In this document: positions 1 to 5,080 of the stretch, piece after piece | Position numbering within the stretch: the stretch's first letter is position 1 | Layout of the letters: every line of letters begins with the position of its first letter | DNA from: a bacterium | Lineage (GTDB): Bacteria > Patescibacteriota > UBA1384 > JAMDBS01 > DAOVQR01 | DNA: 6,229 nucleotides | Reading direction: 5' to 3' | NCBI GenBank assembly: GCA_030628575.1 | Contig: DAOVQR010000046.1 | Coordinates: forward strand, 1-6,229 | Program-made: the position numbers and the translations under genes | The notes under the pieces: generated by a model | What the model saw: the letters and a program-made list of their open reading frames with translations, nothing else | The model's database searches: none | What the model was told of the DNA's origin: nothing

Positions 1-60
1 AAACCTCTTATGCAATATATGGTTAATCAATGGCGTAATCCTTCTACCGTATTTGCATAA
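1..60 (+). CDS. possible C-terminal tail of an upstream gene (partial)
   Basis: Frame 1 is open from the window edge to a TAA at 58-60 and would encode the last 19 residues of a protein whose body lies outside the window (ending NPSTVFA). The 33-base gap to the next ATG is normal for this region. Frame 2 is also open, to a stop at 74-76, so the choice of frame is uncertain. No product can be recognised from so short a tail. Confidence 0.3.
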   Translation, partial: KPLMQYMVNQWRNPSTVFA

Positions 61-93
61 AGTGAGAAAGTCCTAAATTAGAAAAGATATCTA

Positions 94-555
94 ATGCAAG
101 ATTTATCTAAATTATCAAAATTCAAAAATATCATGATTACAACAAGTAAAAATCCAGATATGGATGGATATGCTTGTTGTGTTGCTTATTCAAATATGTT
201 AAATCAACAAAGTATCAAAAATGAACCAGTATTTTTTGGTAATCTTCAGCCAGAACCAAAATATATTCTAAAAAAATATAAGATTAAACCTATAAAATCA
301 AATATTAAAACAAATAATTTTGATGCAGTAATTTTATTGGATTGTAGTGCTGATTTTGTAGTTAATAAGACAATTGATCGTAGGAAAATAATTCAAATCA
401 TTGACCATCATAAAAATCCAGAACTTCAATATTTTCCTAATACCAAATTTAAATATGAAAAAATTGGTTCTTTAGCCACATATTTTACTGAATTATATCA
501 AAAAGAAAATCTAAAAATAGATAAAAAAATGCAATTTTGCTTTATGCAGCTATAA
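94..555 (+). CDS. DHH-family phosphoesterase, N-terminal part (frameshifted gene)
   Basis: This reading frame gives the N-terminal DHH domain of a DHH-DHHA2 phosphoesterase, the superfamily of manganese (family II) inorganic pyrophosphatases and PPX1-type exopolyphosphatases. Visible motifs in order are NPDMDG (residues 20-25, motif I), LLD (81-83, motif II) and IIDHH (102-106, the DHH signature, motif III), followed by GSLATYF. The usual motif I histidine is a serine here (Ser18). After GAT AAA AAA (520-528) the frame leaves the family pattern, adds nine unrelated residues and stops. The expected continuation is in the -1 frame, so this is half of a gene that would encode about 327 residues. 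The ATG at 94 lacks a clear ribosome binding site. Substrate is unknown; the domain assignment is firm, pyrophosphatase activity is not. Confidence 0.8.
   Translation: MQDLSKLSKFKNIMITTSKNPDMDGYACCVAYSNMLNQQSIKNEPVFFGNLQPEPKYILKKYKIKPIKSNIKTNNFDAVILLDCSADFVVNKTIDRRKIIQIIDHHKNPELQYFPNTKFKYEKIGSLATYFTELYQKENLKIDKKMQFCFMQL
520..531 (+). other. -1 frameshift site at an A7 run inside the DHH phosphoesterase gene
   Basis: The junction reads GAT AAA AAA ATG in the upstream frame, with seven consecutive A at 523-529. Reading one base back, or adding an eighth A, gives GAT AAA AAA AAT GCA ATT TTG and joins the two halves without a gap or lost motif. The simplest explanations are a one-base homopolymer error in sequencing or assembly, or a recent single-base deletion. 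Polymerase or ribosome slippage on the A run could also restore the frame. A classic two-tRNA heptamer is not perfect here because the base before the in-frame AAA AAA is T. Confidence 0.75.
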
Positions 556-1076
556 TTTCCAATACTATCAATCTAAAAAACAGTGTCAGTAACAAACGGG
601 ATAAAAAAGCCACAAATTATCTGGAGAAAATAGTAGATACTCCCAAGGATAAATTTGCTCATGATATGTTTATGGCTAAATCTGATGTTTCTGGTAATAA
701 ATTATCAAATATCTTAGAAGATGATATATCTGTCCAAAAATACTCAAATAAAATTCTTTGTGTAGCCCAATTGGAAATTATCGACATAGAACAAGTAATC
801 AAATCAAGGAAAGATGATATTAAAAATACACTAGAAAAATTAAAAGATAAATATAAAACAAATTTAACATTTGTAAATATTATTGGCTTAGAAGAAGGAT
901 ACAATATTATTTATGCACTTGAACCAGAAACTCAAAAAATACTCTCTAAAATTTTAAACATTAAATTCAAAGATAATATTGCTCGCACCAAACGAATTTG
1001 GATGCGCAAAGAAATAATGCCAAGAATTAAAGAATATAAAGAATATATTGAAAGGATTAAAAATGTCAAATTTTAA
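537..1076 (+). CDS. DHH-family phosphoesterase, C-terminal part with DHHA2 domain (frameshifted gene)
   Basis: This is the continuation, in the -1 frame, of the gene that begins at 94. It opens with the motif IV region (LLYAAIISNT), then RDKKA, then the family segment AKSDVSG, and ends in a DHHA2 domain with an Arg-Lys pair (MRKEIMP, fragment residues 156-162) like the RKK of family II pyrophosphatases. The nominal TTG at 537 has no ribosome binding site and sits inside a conserved helix, so it is not a real start. Reading on from 528 as AAT GCA ATT TTG gives NAILLYAAII, which fits the family. The motif IV aspartate is Asn (residue 157 of the joined protein), and the lysine expected after AKSDVSG near EDD appears to be Ser. 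The 3' end overlaps the next gene by 14 bases, implying cotranscription and coupled translation. Confidence 0.75.
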   Translation: MLYAAIISNTINLKNSVSNKRDKKATNYLEKIVDTPKDKFAHDMFMAKSDVSGNKLSNILEDDISVQKYSNKILCVAQLEIIDIEQVIKSRKDDIKNTLEKLKDKYKTNLTFVNIIGLEEGYNIIYALEPETQKILSKILNIKFKDNIARTKRIWMRKEIMPRIKEYKEYIERIKNVKF

Positions 1077-1842
1077 ACAATTTGCAATTGAATTAGTGAA
1101 AAAAGCTGGGAAAATCACGAAAAAAGAATTTTATAAAACAAAAAACATTGGCTGGAAAAAAGGCAAACAAATACTCACCAAGACAGATATAAAAATTAAT
1201 GAATTAATGAATGAAACAATTGAGAAAAAATTTCCAAATCACAATATTATTTCTGAAGAATTGCCAGAGATTAATAAAAATTCAGAATATACATGGTACG
1301 TAGATCCAATTGATGGAACTATTGCTTTTGCTCAAGGCATTCCATATTTTTGTAATGTTCTTGCATTAAAGAAAAACAAAAATATAATACTGTCTGTTGT
1401 GTATGATCCAATTCATGATGAACTGTTTGTTGCTGAAAAAAACAAAGGGACATATTTAAATAATAACAAAATAATTTCTAAATCTAGGGATAAAATACAA
1501 GATGCATATTTTTATATAGGAATCTGGAAAGAATCATATTATAAACTTATGCCATTATTATGTGAATTAAATAAAAAAATGTGGTGCGGTTTTCCCAAAG
1601 AATCTTGTATACTGTCTGCTTGCTATTCAGCTTGTAGTCGGATGGACGGAGCAATATTTACCCATAATACTCCTTGGGATATTGCGCCACAAGCCCTTAT
1701 TACTTCTGAAGCAGGACTAAAAGTAACTGATTTATGGGGAAATCCAGTTGAAAATTCTGGTTATACTAAAGGAATAATTATTGCTAAGCCAGAACTACAT
1801 AAACAAATTTTGAAAATGACTAAAAAATATTTGGAGAAATAA
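1063..1842 (+). CDS. inositol monophosphatase family phosphatase
   Basis: This 259-residue protein has the full metal-binding set of the IMPase/FBPase/CysQ superfamily, which are Mg2+-dependent phosphate monoesterases. Motifs are KTD (residues 40-42), ISEE (63-66, metal ligands Glu65/Glu66), DPIDGT (81-86, ligands Asp81 and Asp84) and PWDIAP (204-209, ligand Asp206), followed by the usual EAGLKVTDLWG. Length matches the family (250-270). Substrate cannot be read from the sequence: inositol phosphate, 3'-phosphoadenosine phosphate, a histidinol phosphate-like compound or fructose-1,6-bisphosphate are all possible. The ATG at 1063 is preferred to a TTG 15 bases upstream because AAGGA at 1052-1056 lies six bases before it and the protein then starts in the family's first helix. 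It overlaps the phosphoesterase gene by 14 bases. Confidence 0.9.
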   Translation: MSNFKQFAIELVKKAGKITKKEFYKTKNIGWKKGKQILTKTDIKINELMNETIEKKFPNHNIISEELPEINKNSEYTWYVDPIDGTIAFAQGIPYFCNVLALKKNKNIILSVVYDPIHDELFVAEKNKGTYLNNNKIISKSRDKIQDAYFYIGIWKESYYKLMPLLCELNKKMWCGFPKESCILSACYSACSRMDGAIFTHNTPWDIAPQALITSEAGLKVTDLWGNPVENSGYTKGIIIAKPELHKQILKMTKKYLEK

Positions 1843-1862
1843 TCAAAATTTAGGAGATAAAA

Positions 1863-1916
1863 ATGTCAAGTGAAGAAATAATTTCTCCACTTGTTATAAA
1901 TTCAATCATCGACTAA
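1863..1916 (+). CDS. 17-residue leader-type ORF ahead of the membrane protein gene
   Basis: A small ORF (MSSEEIISPLVINSIID) starts with ATG six bases after an AGGAGA ribosome binding site (1851-1856), better than those of its larger neighbours. It stops with TAA at 1914-1916, ten bases before the ATG of the next gene, which has no ribosome binding site of its own. Most of its 5' half lies in a hairpin (1867-1893). It may be a leader peptide that couples translation to the downstream gene, a tiny real protein, or a chance ORF. The binding site and position are visible; the role is inferred. Confidence 0.35.
   Translation: MSSEEIISPLVINSIID
1867..1893 (+). promoter_or_regulatory. hairpin in the leader of the UPF0104 membrane protein gene
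   Basis: Bases 1867-1877 and 1883-1893 form an 11-bp stem with one A-C mismatch and a five-base loop (ATAAT). No T-run follows on the + strand, so it is a poor intrinsic terminator for the IMPase gene. It overlaps the 17-codon ORF and ends 33 bases before the next start codon, which suits a leader or processing structure. Confidence 0.45.
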
Positions 1917-1926
1917 AATATATAGT

Positions 1927-2940
1927 ATGCGCACTAAACTAAAATTCTGGCCGATAGTTTCTGGGATCATATTGATTGTTTTTTTTGTCATATTGGCAAT
2001 CAAATTTTCTGATTTGGAAAAATTTTATAAAACACTTCAACAAGGAATTTGGTATTACATTTTTGCCCTTTTTACTTTTGAAACATTATATTTAGTAGAT
2101 CAAGCAGAAATTTTTACTGGTCTATTTAAAATATATAATGTCAATATAACTATAAGAAAAATCTTAAAAGTATTTTTAGCGGCTAATTTTACTAATTTGG
2201 CTCTACCTTCTGCCGGTATCGCGGGCTTAACTGTTTTTTCTCAAGCTGGACCAAAACTTTTTAATATCAAACGCTCCAAAGCTATGGTAATCAATTTATT
2301 ATATTATTTTCTCAATTATGGTTCCTTTATAGTACTGATGATTTTAGGTATAATTCTCCTTTTTACCATGAATAAATTACAAACCTATCATTATATTAGC
2401 GCCAGTTTAATGTTTATTTTAGTTCTTACCGGTTCGTCAATTTTTTGGGTAGGATATAAAAATAAAAATCATCTTAAAAATTTATTAGAAGGTGTTGCTA
2501 AATTTATTAATTTTTTCAGTCAAAGATTAAGTAAAAAAGATTTGATTAAAAAAGATAATATTAACAATTTACAAACAGAAATATTCTATACAACATCGGT
2601 CTACAAAAGAAACAAACATAAATTTCTTGAACCCTTAGCTTTTGCTTTGCTCGGCCATTTTATTCAAATCTTTGTTCTATACATCAGTTTTTTGGCTTTT
2701 GGTTATAATCCTGAATTTTATATTGTGATAATCGGCTATATTTTCTCAGTAGTATTTATTATGGTTTCACCAACTCCTTCTGGTATTGGTATAGTGGAAC
2801 CAGTAATGGCAGTTACTATGGCATCATTGGGCGCGCCAATTGAAATCGCTACCATTGCCACTTTAACTTTCCGCGGCATCACTTTCTGGCTACCATTTTT
2901 TATCGGTTTTTATGCTACTAGAAGATTAAAATTGGAATAA
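1927..2940 (+). CDS. UPF0104 / MprF N-terminal-like (flippase-like) integral membrane protein
   Basis: The 337-residue protein is mostly hydrophobic with about seven to eight membrane segments (roughly 8-27, 42-60, 83-103, 120-147, 157-176, 235-258, 264-283 and 312-330). Two patches mark the lysylphosphatidylglycerol synthase transmembrane family (UPF0104): NLALPSAGIAGL at 90-101, and SPTPSGIGIVEP at 281-292 followed by FRGITFWLPF (315-324). A basic loop (about 198-232) separates the halves. In MprF this domain flips aminoacylated phospholipids; stand-alone members like this one have no synthase domain and are usually linked to lipid or lipid-linked glycan transport. The substrate here is unknown. 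ATG 1927 is the only good start after the in-frame TAA at 1897, but it lacks a ribosome binding site, so coupling to the small upstream ORF is possible. Confidence 0.85.
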   Translation: MRTKLKFWPIVSGIILIVFFVILAIKFSDLEKFYKTLQQGIWYYIFALFTFETLYLVDQAEIFTGLFKIYNVNITIRKILKVFLAANFTNLALPSAGIAGLTVFSQAGPKLFNIKRSKAMVINLLYYFLNYGSFIVLMILGIILLFTMNKLQTYHYISASLMFILVLTGSSIFWVGYKNKNHLKNLLEGVAKFINFFSQRLSKKDLIKKDNINNLQTEIFYTTSVYKRNKHKFLEPLAFALLGHFIQIFVLYISFLAFGYNPEFYIVIIGYIFSVVFIMVSPTPSGIGIVEPVMAVTMASLGAPIEIATIATLTFRGITFWLPFFIGFYATRRLKLE

Positions 2941-2961
2941 ATAACATGATTGTGATAAAAT
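2932..2961 (+). promoter_or_regulatory. candidate promoter for the 109-residue membrane protein gene
   Basis: An extended -10 (TG-A-TAAAAT, TG at 2953-2954 and hexamer at 2956-2961) lies 18 bases after TTGGAA (2932-2937), which matches four of six bases of the -35 consensus. Transcription would start near 2968, leaving a leader of about 79 bases. In A+T-rich DNA such matches can be fortuitous, but spacing and position are good. Confidence 0.4.
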
Positions 2962-2977
2962 AAAAATATGTTTGGTA

Positions 2978-3031
2978 AGTAGAAACAATTGATATTAATA
3001 TTTTTTAATAAAAATAGGTCAAATTTCTACT
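2978..3031 (+). promoter_or_regulatory. structured 5' leader before the 109-residue membrane protein gene
   Basis: A perfect 8-bp outer stem pairs 2978-2985 with 3024-3031. Inside it TTGA (2989-2992) pairs with TCAA (3019-3022), and TATTAA (2993-2998) pairs with TTAATA (3005-3010). The structure ends six bases before the ribosome binding region (3037-3043). It could tune translation or mRNA stability. No known riboswitch class is recognised. Confidence 0.4.
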
Positions 3032-3046
3032 ACATGAAAGGGGCTT

Positions 3047-3376
3047 ATGAAAGATTTAGGCAAATGGTCATTTATTGTTGGGTTAATCCTGGCAATATTG
3101 GCCGGTTTCCTATCAATTCCTTATTTAGCTATAATTTTGCTATTTTTGGGATTAATTGTTGGTTTTCTCAATATTACTGGAAAAGAAACTCAATCTTACC
3201 TTGTTGCAGTAATTGCCCTATTGGTAATTGGGGTAGCTAGCTTACAAGCGCTTTCTACTCTTAATGTTAATTTGGCTGGTTGGGTAGAAACGGTCTTTCC
3301 CAATTTCCTAGTATTTGTTGCTGCTTCTGGTCTAGTCGTTGCCATCAAAGCAATTCTAGAACTAGGTAAAGAATAA
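3047..3376 (+). CDS. small four-segment membrane protein, unknown function
   Basis: This 109-residue protein begins MKDLGKWSFIVG and is almost wholly hydrophobic, with likely membrane segments at about 7-24, 27-43, 51-67 and 84-103, a short polar turn ITGKETQS (43-50), and a charged C-terminus (LELGKE). Small proteins of this style are, to my recollection, common and unannotated in CPR bacteria and DPANN archaea; I know of no assigned function. There is no signal peptidase site. The start is set by a GAAAGGGG ribosome binding region at 3036-3043. The gene has its own candidate promoter, structured leader and terminator, so it looks monocistronic. A second ORF overlapping its 5' end in another frame is hydrophilic and lacks a ribosome binding site, so it was discounted. 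Confidence 0.85.
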   Translation: MKDLGKWSFIVGLILAILAGFLSIPYLAIILLFLGLIVGFLNITGKETQSYLVAVIALLVIGVASLQALSTLNVNLAGWVETVFPNFLVFVAASGLVVAIKAILELGKE

Positions 3377-3397
3377 TAGATTTGCCAATAAAGTAAT

Positions 3398-3433
3398 AAA
3401 AAACAGTCCTTTTTAAAGCAAGGGTTGTTTTTT
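3398..3433 (+). terminator. intrinsic terminator after the membrane protein gene, possibly bidirectional
   Basis: Bases 3398-3411 pair with 3420-3433 in a 14-bp stem with two G-U wobbles and an eight-base loop. The stem has an A6 run on its 5' side and a T6 run on its 3' side, so it could stop transcription from either direction. Part of it (3403-3423) recurs inverted at 4573-4593. Confidence 0.75.
3403..3423 (+). repeat. left copy of a 21-base inverted repeat bracketing the cassette
   Basis: This stretch (starting ACAGTCCTT, ending GCAAGG) matches the reverse complement of 4573-4593 at 20 of 21 positions. It forms the centre of the terminator at 3398-3433. Confidence 0.65.
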
Positions 3434-3445
3434 GGGACTAAAAAT

Positions 3446-3473
3446 TTGCTAAATCTCAATAATCTGGTATTTT
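3446..3473 (+). promoter_or_regulatory. candidate promoter of the four-ORF cassette
   Basis: TTGCTA (3446-3451, four of six -35 bases) is followed after 16 bases by TATTTT (3468-3473) preceded by TGG, an extended -10 pattern. A second -10-like hexamer, TAAAAT, is at 3495-3500. A promoter is expected here because a terminator lies just upstream and the first cassette ORF starts at 3526. Confidence 0.35.
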
Positions 3474-3525
3474 AAGAATAGGGGATTGCTGTTTTAAAAT
3501 TTAATAAAAAGAGAGGTGATTGTTT

Positions 3526-3645
3526 TTGGACAAAAAGTATCAAGATCTGGAAAAGCGCAGTAAAAAAACTAAAATAAGAGAAAAAAGAGAACAAAAAGAA
3601 ATTAGAAAAAATTTCTTTAAAAAAAATCATATAAGAAAGAGGTGA
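3526..3645 (+). CDS. 39-residue very basic small protein, first ORF of the cassette
   Basis: The ORF starts at TTG, seven bases after GAGGTG (3513-3518), and stops at TGA (3643-3645) inside the ribosome binding site of the next ORF. Nearly half of its residues are Lys or Arg and it has no hydrophobic core, so it is likely disordered or RNA-bound. Its N-terminus (MDKKYQDLEKRSK) shares 8 of the first 15 positions with bS21 in this window (MDNTYQENRKRSK), and both genes use TTG with the same seven-base spacing. It lacks the bS21 core FEVMLRRF. It may be an internally deleted bS21 relative, an unrelated RNA-binding peptide, or chance low-complexity similarity. Translation is supported by the binding site; function is unknown. 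Confidence 0.55.
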   Translation: MDKKYQDLEKRSKKTKIREKREQKEIRKNFFKKNHIRKR

Positions 3646-3650
3646 TTAAA

Positions 3651-3719
3651 ATGGAGCGCTTAAAGGAAAAAATAGAAAAGTGGCGAAAAAGTAAAAATTC
3701 AAGGAAAGAGGTGAAATAG
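3651..3719 (+). CDS. 22-residue basic micro-ORF, second ORF of the cassette
   Basis: The ATG at 3651 follows GAGGTG (3639-3644) by six bases, and the TAG stop at 3717-3719 directly abuts the ATG of the next gene. The product (MERLKEKIEKWRKSKNSRKEVK) could form a short amphipathic helix. Its codons 20-21 are themselves the GAGGTG ribosome binding site of the following gene. It may be a real microprotein or mainly a translational-coupling device. Confidence 0.5.
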   Translation: MERLKEKIEKWRKSKNSRKEVK

Positions 3720-4241
3720 ATGAATGATTTATTGCCTCTGGGTGTTCAATTATTTATTGATTTTCTTCAAGAAAAAATTTCATATGACGAATACTGGAGT
3801 CGAAGCAAGGAATTATTTAATAAACAGTTGAGAAAAGCGGAAAAAGCAGCAATTACAATGTGTAGATACAAAGCCATAGGAGTTAAATTACATATCCTAA
3901 ATTACCCTTACCAAAATAGTATAATCAAGTCGTTAAAAAGTTACTGCAAAAAAGATTTCCTTGTAAAAGAGCTCGTAAAATACTATAAATACATTGCAAA
4001 ACGTTTAAAAAAAGAAAATCCAGATTTTCTTACATTCATACAAAAAAGATCAACTCCTTCAAATAAAGATATTCTAAAATATGTAAAGAAAGAGAAACTC
4101 ACAGACGACTCGTTGATAATAACTGCACTTGAGCTTTTGGAGGTTATACCTCACGAAATCTATCTATCTGAAATATATCTATTAGATGGCGAAGAAAAAA
4201 GGAAAAAAATGGAATCATTTTGGAAAAAAGTGAAAATTTAA
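3720..4241 (+). CDS. 173-residue helical protein of unknown family, main gene of the cassette
   Basis: I do not recognise this protein. It is rich in Lys, Leu, Ile and Tyr, has no membrane segment or signal peptide, and looks mainly alpha-helical. An acidic-aromatic N-terminal part (FLQEKISYDEYWSRSKELF, residues 15-33) is followed by basic stretches (30-100), and a more conserved-looking acidic segment lies at 128-158 (LTDDSLIITALELLEVIPHE, EIYLLDGEE). Its ATG touches the preceding TAG and follows GAGGTG (3708-3713) by six bases, so translation is coupled. The zinc-ribbon ORF begins 20 bases downstream. Its size and the neighbouring tiny basic ORFs would suit a phage- or plasmid-derived regulator or one half of a toxin-antitoxin-like pair, but nothing in the sequence proves either. 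Confidence 0.8.
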   Translation: MNDLLPLGVQLFIDFLQEKISYDEYWSRSKELFNKQLRKAEKAAITMCRYKAIGVKLHILNYPYQNSIIKSLKSYCKKDFLVKELVKYYKYIAKRLKKENPDFLTFIQKRSTPSNKDILKYVKKEKLTDDSLIITALELLEVIPHEIYLSEIYLLDGEEKRKKMESFWKKVKI

Positions 4242-4261
4242 GAAGAAAGGAGGTAAAATAG

Positions 4262-4468
4262 ATGGCGCTATTACATAGAATCGGTTTACGTTGTTGTAAA
4301 TGTGGGCGGAAATTAAGTGAGTCACTAATCCAATCTCGACTCACTGGAAATCCATTAGACGTTTCTGATAATTGTTCTCCATCCATTTGTAGAAAATGTG
4401 CTGGTCCTGATTCTTCTGATTCAGTTCGGAAATTTTTGAAAAATTCCCTGAACAGGAAAGAAAAATAA
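4262..4468 (+). CDS. 68-residue zinc-ribbon protein, last ORF of the cassette
   Basis: The protein has two CxxC pairs, Cys11-x2-Cys14 in RCCKCGRK and Cys43-x2-Cys46 in ICRKCAG, separated by 28 residues. Cys12 and Cys38 are additional cysteines. This is the pattern of a small zinc ribbon, a fold used for nucleic-acid or protein binding. The C-terminus is basic. A full GGAGGT lies at 4248-4253, eight bases before the ATG, the best ribosome binding site in the window. By counting, the gene is close to 40% G+C across 4261-4380, against under 30% in the DHH gene, a possible sign of foreign origin. It ends 40 bases before a strong terminator. It might be a transcription or ribosome-associated factor, or a partner of the 173-residue protein. 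Confidence 0.75.
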   Translation: MALLHRIGLRCCKCGRKLSESLIQSRLTGNPLDVSDNCSPSICRKCAGPDSSDSVRKFLKNSLNRKEK

Positions 4469-4508
4469 AATTTCTTCATTATTAAATTAATAAATTAATT
4501 TGAAAATT

Positions 4509-4544
4509 AACCGACAGATATAACATTGATCTGTTGGTTTTTTT
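4509..4544 (+). terminator. strong intrinsic terminator ending the cassette
   Basis: AACCGACAGAT (4509-4519) pairs with ATCTGTTGGTT (4529-4539) in an 11-bp stem with one G-U wobble and a nine-base loop, followed by a run of seven T (4538-4544, two of them in the stem). This is a textbook Rho-independent terminator on the + strand. Confidence 0.88.
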
Positions 4545-4572
4545 ATTATCATAATTTACACATCATCTCCGT

Positions 4573-4593
4573 CCTTGCTTAAAAAAGGACTGT
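4573..4593 (-). repeat. right copy of the 21-base inverted repeat bracketing the cassette
   Basis: This stretch (CCTTGCTT then six A then GGACTGT) is the reverse complement of 3403-3423 with one mismatch. It can itself fold as GTCCTT (4571-4576) with AAGGAC (4585-4590). Unlike the left copy it has no long flanking T-run on either strand, so it is a weak terminator at best. It lies between the cassette terminator and the metallopeptidase gene. Confidence 0.65.
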
Positions 4594-4612
4594 CGTTTAG
4601 AATTAAAATATA

Positions 4613-5080
4613 ATGCAGAACGATTTACGTGATAATAAATGGCTAAAAGAACGGTTTAGATATCTTTACCAAAGATATTTTTCAGATATTGAGATTACAA
4701 ATAATTTAATTATCAAATTTGGTCGGCCGTGTAGAACTCGGCTAGGATCAATTAAAAAGGGCAGACGAGTGGAAAATTTTAATTCCATCATTACCATTAA
4801 CGGCTATTTTCGAGATCTAGGAATCCCTGGCTATGTTATTGATGCCGTAATAGCTCATGAATTTATGCACTACGCCCATGGATTTGCTTCACCACATGAG
4901 CAAGCATATGCCACACCACATAAAGGCGGAGTAATTGACTATGACTTAAAAGAAAGAGGATTAGGTGATATACTGAAATCAGAAAAACAATGGGTAAAAG
5001 AAAACTGGGAAAACTATCTAAAACAAAATCATACCTATAAATCGCGTCGTAAATCAATATTTAGAATACTATTCAGATAA
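4613..5080 (+). CDS. SprT-like zinc metallopeptidase
   Basis: The 155-residue protein carries an HExxH zinc site, HEFMH at residues 82-86, within the strongly patterned stretch YVIDAVIAHEFMHYAHGF. A conserved-looking FGRPCRTRLGSIKKG segment (36-50) and SIITINGYFRD (58-68) precede it, typical of SprT/YgjP-like minimal metallopeptidases. His103 (TPHKGG) is a possible third zinc ligand. The C-terminus is basic (KSRRKSIFRILFR). There is no signal peptide, so it should be cytoplasmic; the natural substrate is unknown. SprT relatives act on DNA-protein crosslinks, but that should not be transferred to this short form. ATG 4613 has no ribosome binding site and lies only 20 bases after the inverted-repeat copy, so a leaderless or very short-leader mRNA is possible. 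Confidence 0.8.
   Translation: MQNDLRDNKWLKERFRYLYQRYFSDIEITNNLIIKFGRPCRTRLGSIKKGRRVENFNSIITINGYFRDLGIPGYVIDAVIAHEFMHYAHGFASPHEQAYATPHKGGVIDYDLKERGLGDILKSEKQWVKENWENYLKQNHTYKSRRKSIFRILFR

Noticed and set aside
659..904. Minus-strand ORF of 81 codons
   Set aside because: It lies opposite the DHHA2 part of the phosphoesterase, which has recognisable family motifs.
1048..1062. TTG at 1048 as an earlier start of the IMPase-family protein
   Set aside because: The AAGGA ribosome binding site lies between it and the ATG at 1063, and the added residues (MKGLK) are not part of the family.
1867..1893. Intrinsic terminator after the IMPase-family gene
   Set aside because: The stem is A+T-rich with a mismatch and is followed by GTTATAAATT rather than a T-run on the + strand.
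3196..3459. Minus-strand ORF of 87 codons
   Set aside because: It is antisense to the 109-residue membrane protein and runs through the terminator at 3398-3433, without a ribosome binding site.
4144..4479. Minus-strand ORF of 111 codons
   Set aside because: It is antisense to two cassette genes that have strong ribosome binding sites and, in one case, a clear zinc-ribbon pattern.
4609..4614. Perfect TATAAT at the metallopeptidase start
   Set aside because: It overlaps the ATG at 4613, so a transcript starting from it would lack the start codon; it is probably fortuitous in A+T-rich DNA.
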